From the NCBI GenBank assembly GCA_032251315.1, contig JAVVEE010000010.1:1-47286 (forward strand): a DNA stretch of 47,286 nt, in the 5' to 3' direction. Source of the DNA: LH-M37 sp032251315 (GTDB taxonomy: Bacteria; Pseudomonadota; Gammaproteobacteria; SZUA-229). Within the stretch, counting starts at the first letter, position 1. Every line of letters starts with the position of its first letter. The notes under the pieces are model-generated. The model saw only the letters and a list, made by a program, of their open reading frames with translations. It did no database searches and was not told the DNA's origin. A program made the translations under genes and the position numbers. Below are positions 1 to 8,659 of the stretch, piece after piece.

Positions 1-43
1 CTTTACGATTGCCGTGAGGGTTTTCAGTAGGACGACGGAACAT
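1..43 (-). CDS. 5' end of an unidentified leftward gene (partial)
   Basis: An ATG on the minus strand at 43 opens a frame that stays open to the window edge and starts MFRRPTENPHGNRK. Only 14 codons are visible, so no family can be assigned. I see no clear Shine-Dalgarno sequence upstream. It would be divergent from the efflux operon that starts at 282. It may also be a chance open frame. Confidence 0.25.
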   Translation of the reverse strand, partial: MFRRPTENPHGNRK

Positions 44-281
44 AGATAACGCTACATATTTTTTAGGTTGTTGTGACTGGCTCTATCAGCTGTCCGCAGG
101 GAGCAACTGTAACTGACTGAGATTACTTAAAACTTTCCGATCTCGTTGCCATGACGACGGTGCGGATGCCACACGCCGCAGCCGGGTTTCAGCCGCATAG
201 CTAACGGCTACAATAACAATCACTCGCTCAGCGCGGGTGATTTATAATGAGCACCCTATTAATTCAGGTTAAAGTTCGAGC
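44..281. other. Gene-free region upstream of the efflux operon
   Basis: No convincing gene is present on either strand. The right part holds a good -10 hexamer (TATAAT at 243-248), about 33 bases before the adaptor start, with no good -35 at the usual spacing. If the partial leftward gene is real, this is a divergent promoter region. Confidence 0.4.
243..248 (+). promoter_or_regulatory. Possible -10 box of the RND efflux operon
   Basis: A perfect TATAAT hexamer lies 33 bases upstream of the adaptor ATG. The sequence 16 to 18 bases further upstream does not resemble TTGACA, so this is a weak call that may depend on an activator. Transcription would start near 255. Confidence 0.3.
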
Positions 282-1436
282 ATGATTATATCTAAAAAAC
301 ACCGCCCGGTTTCACTATTGATGATCCCCGCGCTCTTTGCCCTGCTCCTGCTCTCCGCCTGCGATGATACGGGCAAAGCCCCGGCAGCCCAAAAACGCAG
401 CCCCGGCCACCTCGTGGAAACCATCAGCGTTGAGCTGAAACCGGTAAGCCACCAGCAGGTGCTGAGCGGTACGCTGGAGGCGGCAATCACGCTGAGACTG
501 CATAATGAAGAAGCGGGCCTGATTACCCGGATCCCCTTCTACGAAGGCGATGCGGTTAAACAGGGCGCGCTGCTGGTCGCCCTGGATAGCGACATGATCC
601 GGGCCGAACTCGACAAAGCCACGGCGCAGCGCCAGCAGGCGAACATTGATTACAACCGCCTGAAAAAGCTTCTGCCCAAAAAGCTCACTTCCGAAGAGGA
701 GGTGGCTCGCAGCCTGACCACGCTCAACATCGCCATCGCCGAAGAGCGGATGCAGCAGCTGCGCATGGATCGAACCCGGATCAGGGCCCCCTTTTATGGC
801 ATTGTCAGCCAGCGCAACAATGAACCTGGCGACGCGGTGGATGCACACAGCCATATCATGAGCCTGATTAAACCCGACAGTCTGCTGGTTAAGGTCAGGG
901 TATCGGATCAGTGGCTGACGCTGGTTAAAACAGGCGACGCCATGCAGCTCACCATCGATGCCCTGGGCGACGTTAAGCATAGCGCCTACATCAAGCGTAT
1001 CCACCCTGAGATTGACGCCGCCACGCGCAAGGGCACTATCGAACTGGTGCTGCGCCCGCTTCCCGAGCAGGCACGGGCCGGTCAGCTGGCGCGGGTGCAT
1101 TTTCAGTCGCAGGCTCGCGAGCTACTGGTTCTGCCTGCACACACCATCCATCACGACATCAACGGCGCCTATGCTTACCTCGCGATTAACAACGAAGAGG
1201 GCAAAACCATCGCCCGCCAACGCTACCTCACGAAAGGCCGTCGTTTTGGCGAATGGGTAGAAATCATCGACGGCCTGGATGCCGGTGATCAGGTTATCAC
1301 CAAGGGTTATCTCAGTTTGCGTGACGGCAAAGCGATTAGCGTCGTCGCGCAGGAGACCGGCAGCGCCATGCCCGAAATCACAGATCGCGACATTATCAAT
1401 TCAGACAACACCGCCCCCGCTAACACCGCTCCATGA
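282..1436 (+). CDS. RND efflux periplasmic adaptor lipoprotein (HlyD/MFP family)
   Basis: This is the membrane-fusion subunit of a tripartite efflux pump, linking an inner-membrane RND transporter to an outer-membrane channel. It has 384 residues. The N-terminus is basic, then hydrophobic, and ends in a lipobox (LSAC) with Cys27 as the likely lipidated residue, so the mature protein should be membrane-anchored in the periplasm. A biotinyl-lipoyl-like half (IPFYEGDAVKQGALLVALD) precedes a helical hairpin at about residues 105-165, followed by the matching half (RIRAPFYGIVSQRN) and a beta-barrel region. Its TGA overlaps the ATG of the pump gene by four bases, which indicates translational coupling. 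No TolC-like partner is nearby. The substrate cannot be predicted. Confidence 0.93.
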   Translation: MIISKKHRPVSLLMIPALFALLLLSACDDTGKAPAAQKRSPGHLVETISVELKPVSHQQVLSGTLEAAITLRLHNEEAGLITRIPFYEGDAVKQGALLVALDSDMIRAELDKATAQRQQANIDYNRLKKLLPKKLTSEEEVARSLTTLNIAIAEERMQQLRMDRTRIRAPFYGIVSQRNNEPGDAVDAHSHIMSLIKPDSLLVKVRVSDQWLTLVKTGDAMQLTIDALGDVKHSAYIKRIHPEIDAATRKGTIELVLRPLPEQARAGQLARVHFQSQARELLVLPAHTIHHDINGAYAYLAINNEEGKTIARQRYLTKGRRFGEWVEIIDGLDAGDQVITKGYLSLRDGKAISVVAQETGSAMPEITDRDIINSDNTAPANTAP

Positions 1437-4400
1437 AAAAAACGCAAGGTACCGGCGGCTTAGCCGCATGGTCAATTCATAATCCTATTGGCATCAGCAT
1501 GCTCGCGCTCACCGTGGTGGTGATCGGGTTTTTCTCGCTGGACCGACTGGGCGTTGATTTACTGCCGAACATTATCTATCCGGAAATCCGGGTGCGCATT
1601 ATCGACGAAGGTGTTCCGGCCGGCATCATGGAAGACCAGGTGACCCGCCAGCTGGAGGAACAGCTGGCGATTACTGAAAATGCCATTCAGGTGCAGTCGT
1701 TTTCCCGGGAAGGCCAGAGCCAGGTCAACCTCAGCTTCCCGTATGGCACCGACATTGATATCGCCCTGCGCGACGCCAGTACACGCCTTGATCGGGCCAA
1801 ACGTTTCCTGCCGGACACCATCGACCCGCCCATTATTTATAAACGCGACCCTGCACAGATTCCGATCATCGAATTCATTCTCAGCTCGGACCATCTCGAT
1901 GTCATCGAACTGCGAAGCTGGGCCGATTACACCTTCTCCAAATGGTTTCTCAACCTGCCCGGGGTGGCGGCGGTGGAAGTAGGCGGCGGTCTGGAACGCG
2001 AGATTGAAATCATTGCCGATCAGGAGCGACTGGCCAATATCGGCCTGACCGTGACGGACATCGTCAACATTATTCAAAGCGAAAACTACGATGCCCCCGG
2101 CGGGCAGTTGCAGAGCGCCTCGCAAACCATCAGCACCCGCAGTCAGGGACGGTTCCGTTCGATTGAAGCGATCCGCGATCTGCCGGTGTGGATCAAGGCG
2201 GAAGATCAATCGGTCAACCATCAGCTCTCCGACTACGCCCGCGTCATTGACGGCCATGAAGAGGAGCAGTTGCGCGTGCGCCTGAATAAAACCCCCGGGG
2301 TCAAACTCTCCATTCAGAAACAGCCGCTCGCCAACACCACTGAAGTGGTCGACCAGGTGAAGCAACGCATCGACTGGTTACACCAGCGCAACCTGGTTTC
2401 TCAGGGCATCGCCCTCGACATGGTCAGCGACCAGTCCATCTTTATCCGCCACGCCCTGCGCAATGCCGAAATCGCCGCGCTCAGTGGCACCCTGCTGGCC
2501 ATGAGCGTGATCTATCTTTTCCTCGGCAGCGTGCGCCGCACCCTGATCATCGGCACGGCCATTCCTCTGGGCATGCTCGTCACCTTTACCATTATGGCGC
2601 TGAGCGGACTCACCCTCAACATCATGACCCTGGGAGGGCTGGCGCTGGGGCTGGGGCTGCTGATCGACAGCACCATCGTCATGCTCGAAAACATCACTCG
2701 CCATCAACACAGCGCCGGCTCCGATAAAGAATATGCAATCGCCGCCGCGGCGGAGGTAAACAGCCCCATTGTCGCCTCGACCGGCACCAACCTTGCGGCG
2801 ATTCTGCCTTTCATCTTCATCGGCGGCCTCACCGGCCTGCTCTTTCAGGAGCTGATCATCACCATTTCATCAGCCATGGTCGCGGCGGTGATCGTTGCGC
2901 TCACGCTGGTGCCGGCGCTGGGCGCCAAAATCAAGGATGAGGGCCGCCAGGGCTTTGAATTTGTCAACAAGGCACTGCAATCGATAAAAAACCAGCATGG
3001 CCGGCTGATCCATCGCTGCATCAAAAACCCCTGGAAAACGCTGCTGTTTTTCATCCTGATTCTGCTGTTCTCGTTTTACACTCTATTTCAAAGCGGCAGC
3101 ACGCTGCTGCCGAGCATGGATGACGGTCGCGTCACCATCAGCATCAGTGGTGATGCCGATATTCAGCTCGAAGATATCGACGCCACCACCACAATTATTG
3201 AAAACCTGCTGCTGGAACAGGCCGAGATCAGCACGGTATTCACGCTTGCAGGCGGGCGTATTTTCGGTCGCTCGGAGACCATCACGCCCAGTAAAAGCAC
3301 GATCGTGGCGCAGCTGCGGCCCAGCAGTGAACGAAGTCTCAGTAGCCAGGCCTGGATCAACAAAATGCAACAGCAGATCAACGAGTTAAAACTGGCCGGG
3401 TTCACCGTGAGAATGCGGGTAAGTGGCGTGCGTGGTTTGAACTTAAGCAGCGGTGAAGATGATATCAGCTTACGAATTCAGGGCGACGATTTACAGGTTC
3501 TGGAAAAACTGGGCACCCTCGCCACGGAAAAACTACAGGTCATCAAAGCGCTGAAAAACATCAAACATACCTATGAAGAGAGCAGTGATGAAATAAAAAT
3601 AGTGATCGACCGGCGCCGCGCTGCCGATCTGGGCATCCGCGCCGATCAGCTCGGTCAGGCCTTGCGCATTGCCGTGGACGGCCGCATCGTTTCGACTTAT
3701 CTGGAAGCGGATCGAGAATATGATATTCGCCTGCGCCTGCCCCCCGGCGACAGCTCCAGCGCAGAGGCGCTGGAGAATGTTCTCATCAGCTTTAAAAATT
3801 CTCAGGCCATACGTCTGGGCGATGTTGCCGACATCGAATACGGCCCGGCACCCACTGAAATCATGCACGACCAACAGCAGCGCGTGGTGGAAATCAGCGC
3901 TTCTCTGGCCGAAGGCGCCAGCCTGGGCGATGTCAGCAAAGAGATCGAAACATTGATACAGGATTTTGAGCTGCCCGACGGTTACGCCCTGTACGACAGT
4001 GGCAGCAGCACTCAGCTGGCAAGCGGCCAGAAAGCCGGTATTCAGATTCTGCTGCTCGCCATCTTTCTGGTGTTTGCGGTGATGGCTATCCATTACGAAT
4101 CCCTGCGCAACCCGCTGATTATTATCAGCGGCGTCCCCTTTGCCGTCATTGGTGTGGCCCTGGGCATGGGCCTGTTCAACATGGCGATTTCCATGCCGGT
4201 CTGGCTGGGGCTGATAATGCTGGCGGGTATCGTGGTCAATAACGCCATCATGCTGGTCGAACAGATAGAAATAGAACGCCGGCACATTGGCGATGTTCAT
4301 CAGGCCATTACCCATGCCGCGAGCTTGCGTTTACGCCCTATTCTGATGACCACGCTAACCACCGTATTTGGCATGTTGCCACTGGCGCTGGGGCTGGGCG

Positions 4401-4519
4401 AAGGTTCGGAAATGCTCCAGCCTCTGGCTTTTGTTATCGTCTGGGGGCTGAGTTTCTCAATGCTGGTGAGCCTGATACTCATCCCTTCCATGTATCAGCT
4501 GTTCCATTTGAAAGACTGA
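1433..4519 (+). CDS. RND efflux transporter permease (AcrB/HAE-type)
   Basis: This is a proton-driven inner-membrane efflux pump of 1028 residues, a normal length for the family. It has the expected 12-helix plan: one helix near residues 15-35, a large periplasmic domain, helices 2-6 from about residue 340, a second periplasmic domain, and helices 8-12 from about residue 865. The helix-4 motif reads GLLIDSTIVMLEN, so only one of the two adjacent aspartates of classical AcrB is present (Asp-Ser instead of Asp-Asp). The helix-10 motif GIVVNNAIMLVE is typical. The gene overlaps the adaptor gene by four bases and forms a two-gene operon with it. Drug, metal or lipid substrates are all possible. 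Confidence 0.94.
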   Translation: MKKTQGTGGLAAWSIHNPIGISMLALTVVVIGFFSLDRLGVDLLPNIIYPEIRVRIIDEGVPAGIMEDQVTRQLEEQLAITENAIQVQSFSREGQSQVNLSFPYGTDIDIALRDASTRLDRAKRFLPDTIDPPIIYKRDPAQIPIIEFILSSDHLDVIELRSWADYTFSKWFLNLPGVAAVEVGGGLEREIEIIADQERLANIGLTVTDIVNIIQSENYDAPGGQLQSASQTISTRSQGRFRSIEAIRDLPVWIKAEDQSVNHQLSDYARVIDGHEEEQLRVRLNKTPGVKLSIQKQPLANTTEVVDQVKQRIDWLHQRNLVSQGIALDMVSDQSIFIRHALRNAEIAALSGTLLAMSVIYLFLGSVRRTLIIGTAIPLGMLVTFTIMALSGLTLNIMTLGGLALGLGLLIDSTIVMLENITRHQHSAGSDKEYAIAAAAEVNSPIVASTGTNLAAILPFIFIGGLTGLLFQELIITISSAMVAAVIVALTLVPALGAKIKDEGRQGFEFVNKALQSIKNQHGRLIHRCIKNPWKTLLFFILILLFSFYTLFQSGSTLLPSMDDGRVTISISGDADIQLEDIDATTTIIENLLLEQAEISTVFTLAGGRIFGRSETITPSKSTIVAQLRPSSERSLSSQAWINKMQQQINELKLAGFTVRMRVSGVRGLNLSSGEDDISLRIQGDDLQVLEKLGTLATEKLQVIKALKNIKHTYEESSDEIKIVIDRRRAADLGIRADQLGQALRIAVDGRIVSTYLEADREYDIRLRLPPGDSSSAEALENVLISFKNSQAIRLGDVADIEYGPAPTEIMHDQQQRVVEISASLAEGASLGDVSKEIETLIQDFELPDGYALYDSGSSTQLASGQKAGIQILLLAIFLVFAVMAIHYESLRNPLIIISGVPFAVIGVALGMGLFNMAISMPVWLGLIMLAGIVVNNAIMLVEQIEIERRHIGDVHQAITHAASLRLRPILMTTLTTVFGMLPLALGLGEGSEMLQPLAFVIVWGLSFSMLVSLILIPSMYQLFHLKD

Positions 4520-4630
4520 TTACGCATTCGGATTTGTACCTGCGCCTGTTCATCAGGACAAAATGTGTGCAACAATCATTCAACACAGAAATAAATTCAG
4601 TCTCACCTTCAGCATGGCGGTATTTTTAAA

Positions 4631-6052
4631 ATGACGACAATCAACAACGAACCCAGTTTTCGAGAAAGTGTCGACCTGATGGTTGACCGGGCCATTTCGG
4701 TGGTCGGCCTTGACGAGGGAATCGCGACCGCCATCAAATCCTGCAACTCGGTTTTACAGGTCAAATTTCCGGTGAAGATTCGCGGCAAAATTGAAGTCTT
4801 CACCGGCTGGCGCGCCACCCACAGCAGCCATCGCCTGCCTGCGAAAGGCGGCATTCGTTACGCCCCCTATGCCGATCAGGATGAGGTCGAGGCACTGGCG
4901 TCTTTAATGACCTATAAATGCGCCATCGTTGACGTGCCTTTCGGCGGCTCCAAAGGCGCCCTGCTTATCGACCCCCTGCTATATGAACGTGACGAGCTGG
5001 AAATGATCACCCGCCGCTTCGCACACGAACTGATACGCAAGGGCTTTATCAGCCCGGCCACCAACGTGCCCGCACCGGATGTAGGCACCGGACAGCAGGA
5101 AATGGCCTGGATTGCGGACACCTATAAACACCTCCATCCTGAAGACATTAATTACATCGCCAGCGTTACCGGCAAGCCCCTGCATCATGGCGGCATTCAG
5201 GGACGGGTTGAAGCCACCGGCCGCGGCGTGCAGTATGTGCTGCGCGAGTTTTTCCGTTATCCGGACGATGTCAGATCCGCCCGTATGCAGGGCACCCTCA
5301 CGGGCAAAACTTGCGTCATTCAGGGGCTGGGCAATGTCGGCTATCATGCCGCCAAATTTCTCAGTGAAGATGACGGCGTGATCATCACCGCGGTGATCGA
5401 ACGTGACGGCGCCTTGATCAACGATGATGGCATTAACATCGAAGATCTGCACAACCATATTCTCGATCACGGCTCCATCATCAACTTCCCCGGTGCCCAG
5501 CTGGAAGAAAACGGCCCAGCGGTGCTGGAAAAGGCATGTGACATTCTTATTCCCGCCGCGATCGAAAGACAGATCACGCTGGAAAATGCTGATCGCATTC
5601 AGGCCAAACTCATTATCGAAGCCGCCAACGGCCCGCTGACTTATGGCGCTGATGAACTGCTGAACAAAAAAGGCGTTTTTATTATTCCCGACACATACGC
5701 CAATGCAGGCGGCGTTACCGTCTCCTACTTCGAATGGATACGAAACATTTCGCACATTCGAATGGGGCGTATGCACAAACGTCTCGACGAAACCAACGGC
5801 ATACAAATGGCGGCCATGCTGGAGGAGCTGACTGGTACAAAGGTCTCCGAAACTTTTCGAAAGGCCGTGGCGCGCGGTGCTGATGAACTGGATCTGGTGC
5901 GTTCAGGTCTGGATGACACCATGCGCAACGCCTATAGCGAAATTCGTGAAACCTTTCTCAGCAATGACAATATTCATGATTTCCGCACCGCCTGTTACGT
6001 CACCTCCATCAACAAAATCGCCCGTTCCTATCTGGATATCGGGGTCTACTGA
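4631..6052 (+). CDS. Glu/Leu/Phe/Val dehydrogenase family protein, probably glutamate dehydrogenase
   Basis: It probably catalyses reversible oxidative deamination of glutamate to 2-oxoglutarate and ammonia with NAD(P), in the cytoplasm. It has 473 residues. The substrate domain has PAKGGIRY (Lys72), MTYKCAIVDVPFGGSKG (Lys96, Lys108) and PAPDVGTG. The three lysines are spaced 24 and 12 apart, as in characterised hexameric glutamate dehydrogenases. A Rossmann nucleotide-binding motif follows (GLGNVGYHAAKFL), then NAGGVTVSYFEW near the C-terminus. No Shine-Dalgarno sequence is obvious before the ATG. It stands alone between the efflux operon and the ABC-F gene. Amino-acid and cofactor specificity cannot be read with certainty. 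Confidence 0.9.
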   Translation: MTTINNEPSFRESVDLMVDRAISVVGLDEGIATAIKSCNSVLQVKFPVKIRGKIEVFTGWRATHSSHRLPAKGGIRYAPYADQDEVEALASLMTYKCAIVDVPFGGSKGALLIDPLLYERDELEMITRRFAHELIRKGFISPATNVPAPDVGTGQQEMAWIADTYKHLHPEDINYIASVTGKPLHHGGIQGRVEATGRGVQYVLREFFRYPDDVRSARMQGTLTGKTCVIQGLGNVGYHAAKFLSEDDGVIITAVIERDGALINDDGINIEDLHNHILDHGSIINFPGAQLEENGPAVLEKACDILIPAAIERQITLENADRIQAKLIIEAANGPLTYGADELLNKKGVFIIPDTYANAGGVTVSYFEWIRNISHIRMGRMHKRLDETNGIQMAAMLEELTGTKVSETFRKAVARGADELDLVRSGLDDTMRNAYSEIRETFLSNDNIHDFRTACYVTSINKIARSYLDIGVY

Positions 6053-6136
6053 GCGCCGGCTTCAGGGCGATAATAAATCCCGGCTTTGCGCTGTGGCCTG
6101 ATGTCACGGCGTGCGTTACACGTTAGAATTACACGC

Positions 6137-8068
6137 ATGATCCAATTTAAAAATCTCAGCCTGCGACGCGGCACCAAATTACTCTTCGAACAGGCCAACT
6201 TTCAGATTCATCCCGGTCAGAAGGTGGGCATTACCGGCGCAAACGGCACCGGAAAATCCAGTTTATTCGCCCTGATTCTCGGTGAGCTGCACGCCGATTC
6301 GGGCGACTGCCTCTATCCCAAAGACTGGGTGATCGCCCATGTCGCCCAGGAAACCCCTGCTGACCAGCGTCCGGCGCTCGAATACGTACTGGATGGTGAT
6401 GCCGAACTGCGCAAAATCGAAGCCGAGCTCGCCCGCGCCGAAGCCGGTAACGAAGGCCTGAAGCTGGCGACGCTGCACAGCCATTACGAGAATATCGGCG
6501 GTTACACCGCCGCCAGCCGCGCCGGACAGCTGTTATACGGGCTGGGCTTCAAGGCCGGGGATGAAAACCGGGCCGTCAACGAATATTCCGGCGGCTGGCG
6601 CATGCGCCTGAATCTGGCCAAGGCACTGATGTGCCGCTCAGACTTGCTGCTGCTCGACGAACCCACCAACCATCTCGACCTTGATGCGGTCATCTGGCTG
6701 GAAAACTGGCTGAGCGCCTATATCGGCACACTGCTGCTAATCTCGCACGACCGTGATTTTCTCAACAACGTCACCACCCACATCGCCCATCTGGAACACC
6801 AGCGCGTCACCCTCTATACCGGCAATTACACCGCCTTCGAACGCCTCCGCGCCGAACATCTGGCGCACCAGCAGGCTGACTTCGAAAAACAGCAGCGCGA
6901 AATCAAGCATATTCAATCTTATGTCGAACGCTTCCGCGCCCAGGCCACCAAGGCCCGGCAGGCACAGAGCCGCCTGAAGGCGCTGGAACGCATGGAAGAA
7001 ATCGCGCCCGCGCATGTTGATTCACCGTTCCACTTCTCACTGCTGGAACCCGAAAAACGTCCCAATACCCTGCTGCGCCTGGAAGCGGTTTCAGCTGGTT
7101 ATGCCGACACCGCCATCATCAATGATGTCGACCTCATCATTGTTCCCGGCGATCGCATCGGCCTGCTCGGCCCTAACGGCGCGGGCAAATCAACACTGAT
7201 CAAACTGCTCGCCGGCTCCAAGCTGGACAGCTCCATCAAAATCCACAGCGGCCACCGCGAACTCGCCAAAGAGACCAAAATCGGTTATTTCGCCCAGCAT
7301 CAACTGGAGCAGCTGCACCCCGAACATTCTCCGATAGAGCATTTGAAACAGCTCGACCCCAATGCCCGTGAAGCTGATCTGAGAAACCATCTGGGCGGTT
7401 TCGGCTTCTCCAATGACATGGCCCTGAGTCCGGTGGCGCCCTTTTCCGGCGGCGAAAAATCGCGGCTGGTGCTGGCCATGCTGGTCTACCAGCGCCCCAA
7501 CCTGCTGCTGCTGGATGAGCCCACCAATCACCTCGATCTGGAAATGCGTCAGGCGCTCGCCACCGCCCTGCAAGATTTCAGCGGTGCCATGATCATCGTC
7601 TCACATGATCGCCATCTGCTGCGCGTTACCTGTGACCAGCTGCTGCTGGTTCATGATCGCTGCGTCAGCGAATTCCCCTTCAGCATGGACGAGTACCCGA
7701 AATGGCTCAGCGAGCAGAACAAAATCGCGAAAAAACCCACGGAGAGCGCGACAGTCATTGAGGTGCCCGACGCCAATAATGCCGGCGCCAAAAAAGACAA
7801 GAAGCGTCAGCAGGCCGAGCTGCGCAAAAAACTACAGCCGCTCAGCAATAAAGTTAAAAAGGCGGAAACCGAACTCGACAAACTCCACACTGAGCAGAGC
7901 GAACTGAAGCGGCAGCTCGCCGACGCTGATATTTACAGCGAGCACAATAAACAGAAATTACAGGCCTGCCTGTTGAAAAAGGCGGACCTTGACCGGCGCT
8001 GTGAAGCGGCTGAAAACCACTGGCTGGAAGTCAGCGAAGAGCTGGAGGCATTGAGCAGCAACCGCTAA
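6137..8068 (+). CDS. ABC-F family ATP-binding protein, YheS-like
   Basis: A soluble ABC-F ATPase with two ATP-binding domains and no membrane segments; members of this family act on the ribosome. The chosen ATG gives MIQFKNLSLRRG and 643 residues, close to E. coli YheS. An upstream in-frame start would add 17 unconserved residues. Domain 1 has GANGTGKS (residues 34-41), the signature SGGWRMRLNLAKAL and LLLLDEPTNHLD. A basic linker rich in Arg and Gln follows (about residues 245-310). Domain 2 has GPNGAGKST, SGGEKSRLVLAM and a second LLLLDEPTNHLD. The last 85 or so residues form a charged coiled coil. Its role in translation is inferred from the family. Confidence 0.93.
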   Translation: MIQFKNLSLRRGTKLLFEQANFQIHPGQKVGITGANGTGKSSLFALILGELHADSGDCLYPKDWVIAHVAQETPADQRPALEYVLDGDAELRKIEAELARAEAGNEGLKLATLHSHYENIGGYTAASRAGQLLYGLGFKAGDENRAVNEYSGGWRMRLNLAKALMCRSDLLLLDEPTNHLDLDAVIWLENWLSAYIGTLLLISHDRDFLNNVTTHIAHLEHQRVTLYTGNYTAFERLRAEHLAHQQADFEKQQREIKHIQSYVERFRAQATKARQAQSRLKALERMEEIAPAHVDSPFHFSLLEPEKRPNTLLRLEAVSAGYADTAIINDVDLIIVPGDRIGLLGPNGAGKSTLIKLLAGSKLDSSIKIHSGHRELAKETKIGYFAQHQLEQLHPEHSPIEHLKQLDPNAREADLRNHLGGFGFSNDMALSPVAPFSGGEKSRLVLAMLVYQRPNLLLLDEPTNHLDLEMRQALATALQDFSGAMIIVSHDRHLLRVTCDQLLLVHDRCVSEFPFSMDEYPKWLSEQNKIAKKPTESATVIEVPDANNAGAKKDKKRQQAELRKKLQPLSNKVKKAETELDKLHTEQSELKRQLADADIYSEHNKQKLQACLLKKADLDRRCEAAENHWLEVSEELEALSSNR

Positions 8069-8175
8069 GCTTGAGCTAAACCCTCCTGCTTTATAGCGTT
8101 TTAGCGGGAACATCCATGTTAGAATTCTGTCTTATCAACACGATACCTACAAACAACGCTAGAACGGAGATGACT

Positions 8176-8544
8176 ATGTCTGATGTCCAATTTAACAACC
8201 AGCTTACTAATGAAATCAATGTCTCACCCGAGGCCGTCAAACAGTTGCTGGCCATCACCGAATCTGAAGAGGGCGTCAATGGTGTGCGTATTTTCGTCTC
8301 CGGCGGTGGTTGCAGCGGCATGACCTACGGCATGACCTTTGTCGATCGCCCTACTGAATATGACTGTGAATTAGACAAAGACGGCCTCAAAGTCTACGTT
8401 GACGCGGTTGCCATCGGCTACCTCAAAGGCGTCGAAATCGACTATCAAAACCAGGGTGCCAATGCCAGCTTCGTGTTCAAGAATGTATTCGCACAGACTG
8501 GCGGCTCAGGCGGCTGTGGCGGCTGTGGCTCTGCCGGTGCCTAA
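8176..8544 (+). CDS. A-type iron-sulfur cluster carrier (HesB/IscA/ErpA family)
   Basis: Proteins of this family carry or insert Fe-S clusters into target apoproteins. The start at 8176 gives 122 residues and places an AACGGAG ribosome-binding site six bases upstream; the in-frame ATG at 8170 sits too close to that site. The first ligand cysteine is Cys46 in GGGCSGMTYG. The C-terminal pair is Cys114 and Cys117 in a CGGC arrangement, whereas classical IscA/ErpA/SufA have CGC. The C-terminal tail is Gly-rich and ends in GSAGA. No isc or suf genes are in the window. It is followed by a hairpin and then the ATP-grasp gene. Confidence 0.9.
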   Translation: MSDVQFNNQLTNEINVSPEAVKQLLAITESEEGVNGVRIFVSGGGCSGMTYGMTFVDRPTEYDCELDKDGLKVYVDAVAIGYLKGVEIDYQNQGANASFVFKNVFAQTGGSGGCGGCGSAGA

Positions 8545-8582
8545 AAGCTAGCGCACCTGCCAGAACCCATCTGATGATAGCT

Positions 8583-8605
8583 GATTCCCGCCTCGTGCGG
8601 GAATC
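8583..8605 (+). terminator. Hairpin after the A-type carrier, possible terminator
   Basis: A perfect 9-bp inverted repeat (GATTCCCGC and GCGGGAATC) encloses the 5-base loop CTCGT, 38 bases after the carrier stop codon. No strong T-run follows, so it may stabilise the mRNA end or act only as a weak terminator. Confidence 0.5.
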
Positions 8606-8659
8606 ACTGCGTTTAGCCCCGGAAAATACGTCCATGGAAAATGCGTCAAACTGCACGCT

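Noticed and set aside
315..1100. Long minus-strand open frame inside the efflux adaptor gene
   Set aside because: It lies wholly opposite a well-supported gene and resembles no family; a shadow frame.
1559..2365. Minus-strand open frame opposite the RND pump
   Set aside because: Antisense to conserved RND motifs, with no start signal or homology features.
4979..5806. 275-residue minus-strand frame opposite the dehydrogenase
   Set aside because: Antisense to the Rossmann and catalytic regions of a clear gene.
6086..6136. 17-codon extension of the ABC-F gene
   Set aside because: The ATG at 6137 begins the conserved first strand; the extension has no family support.
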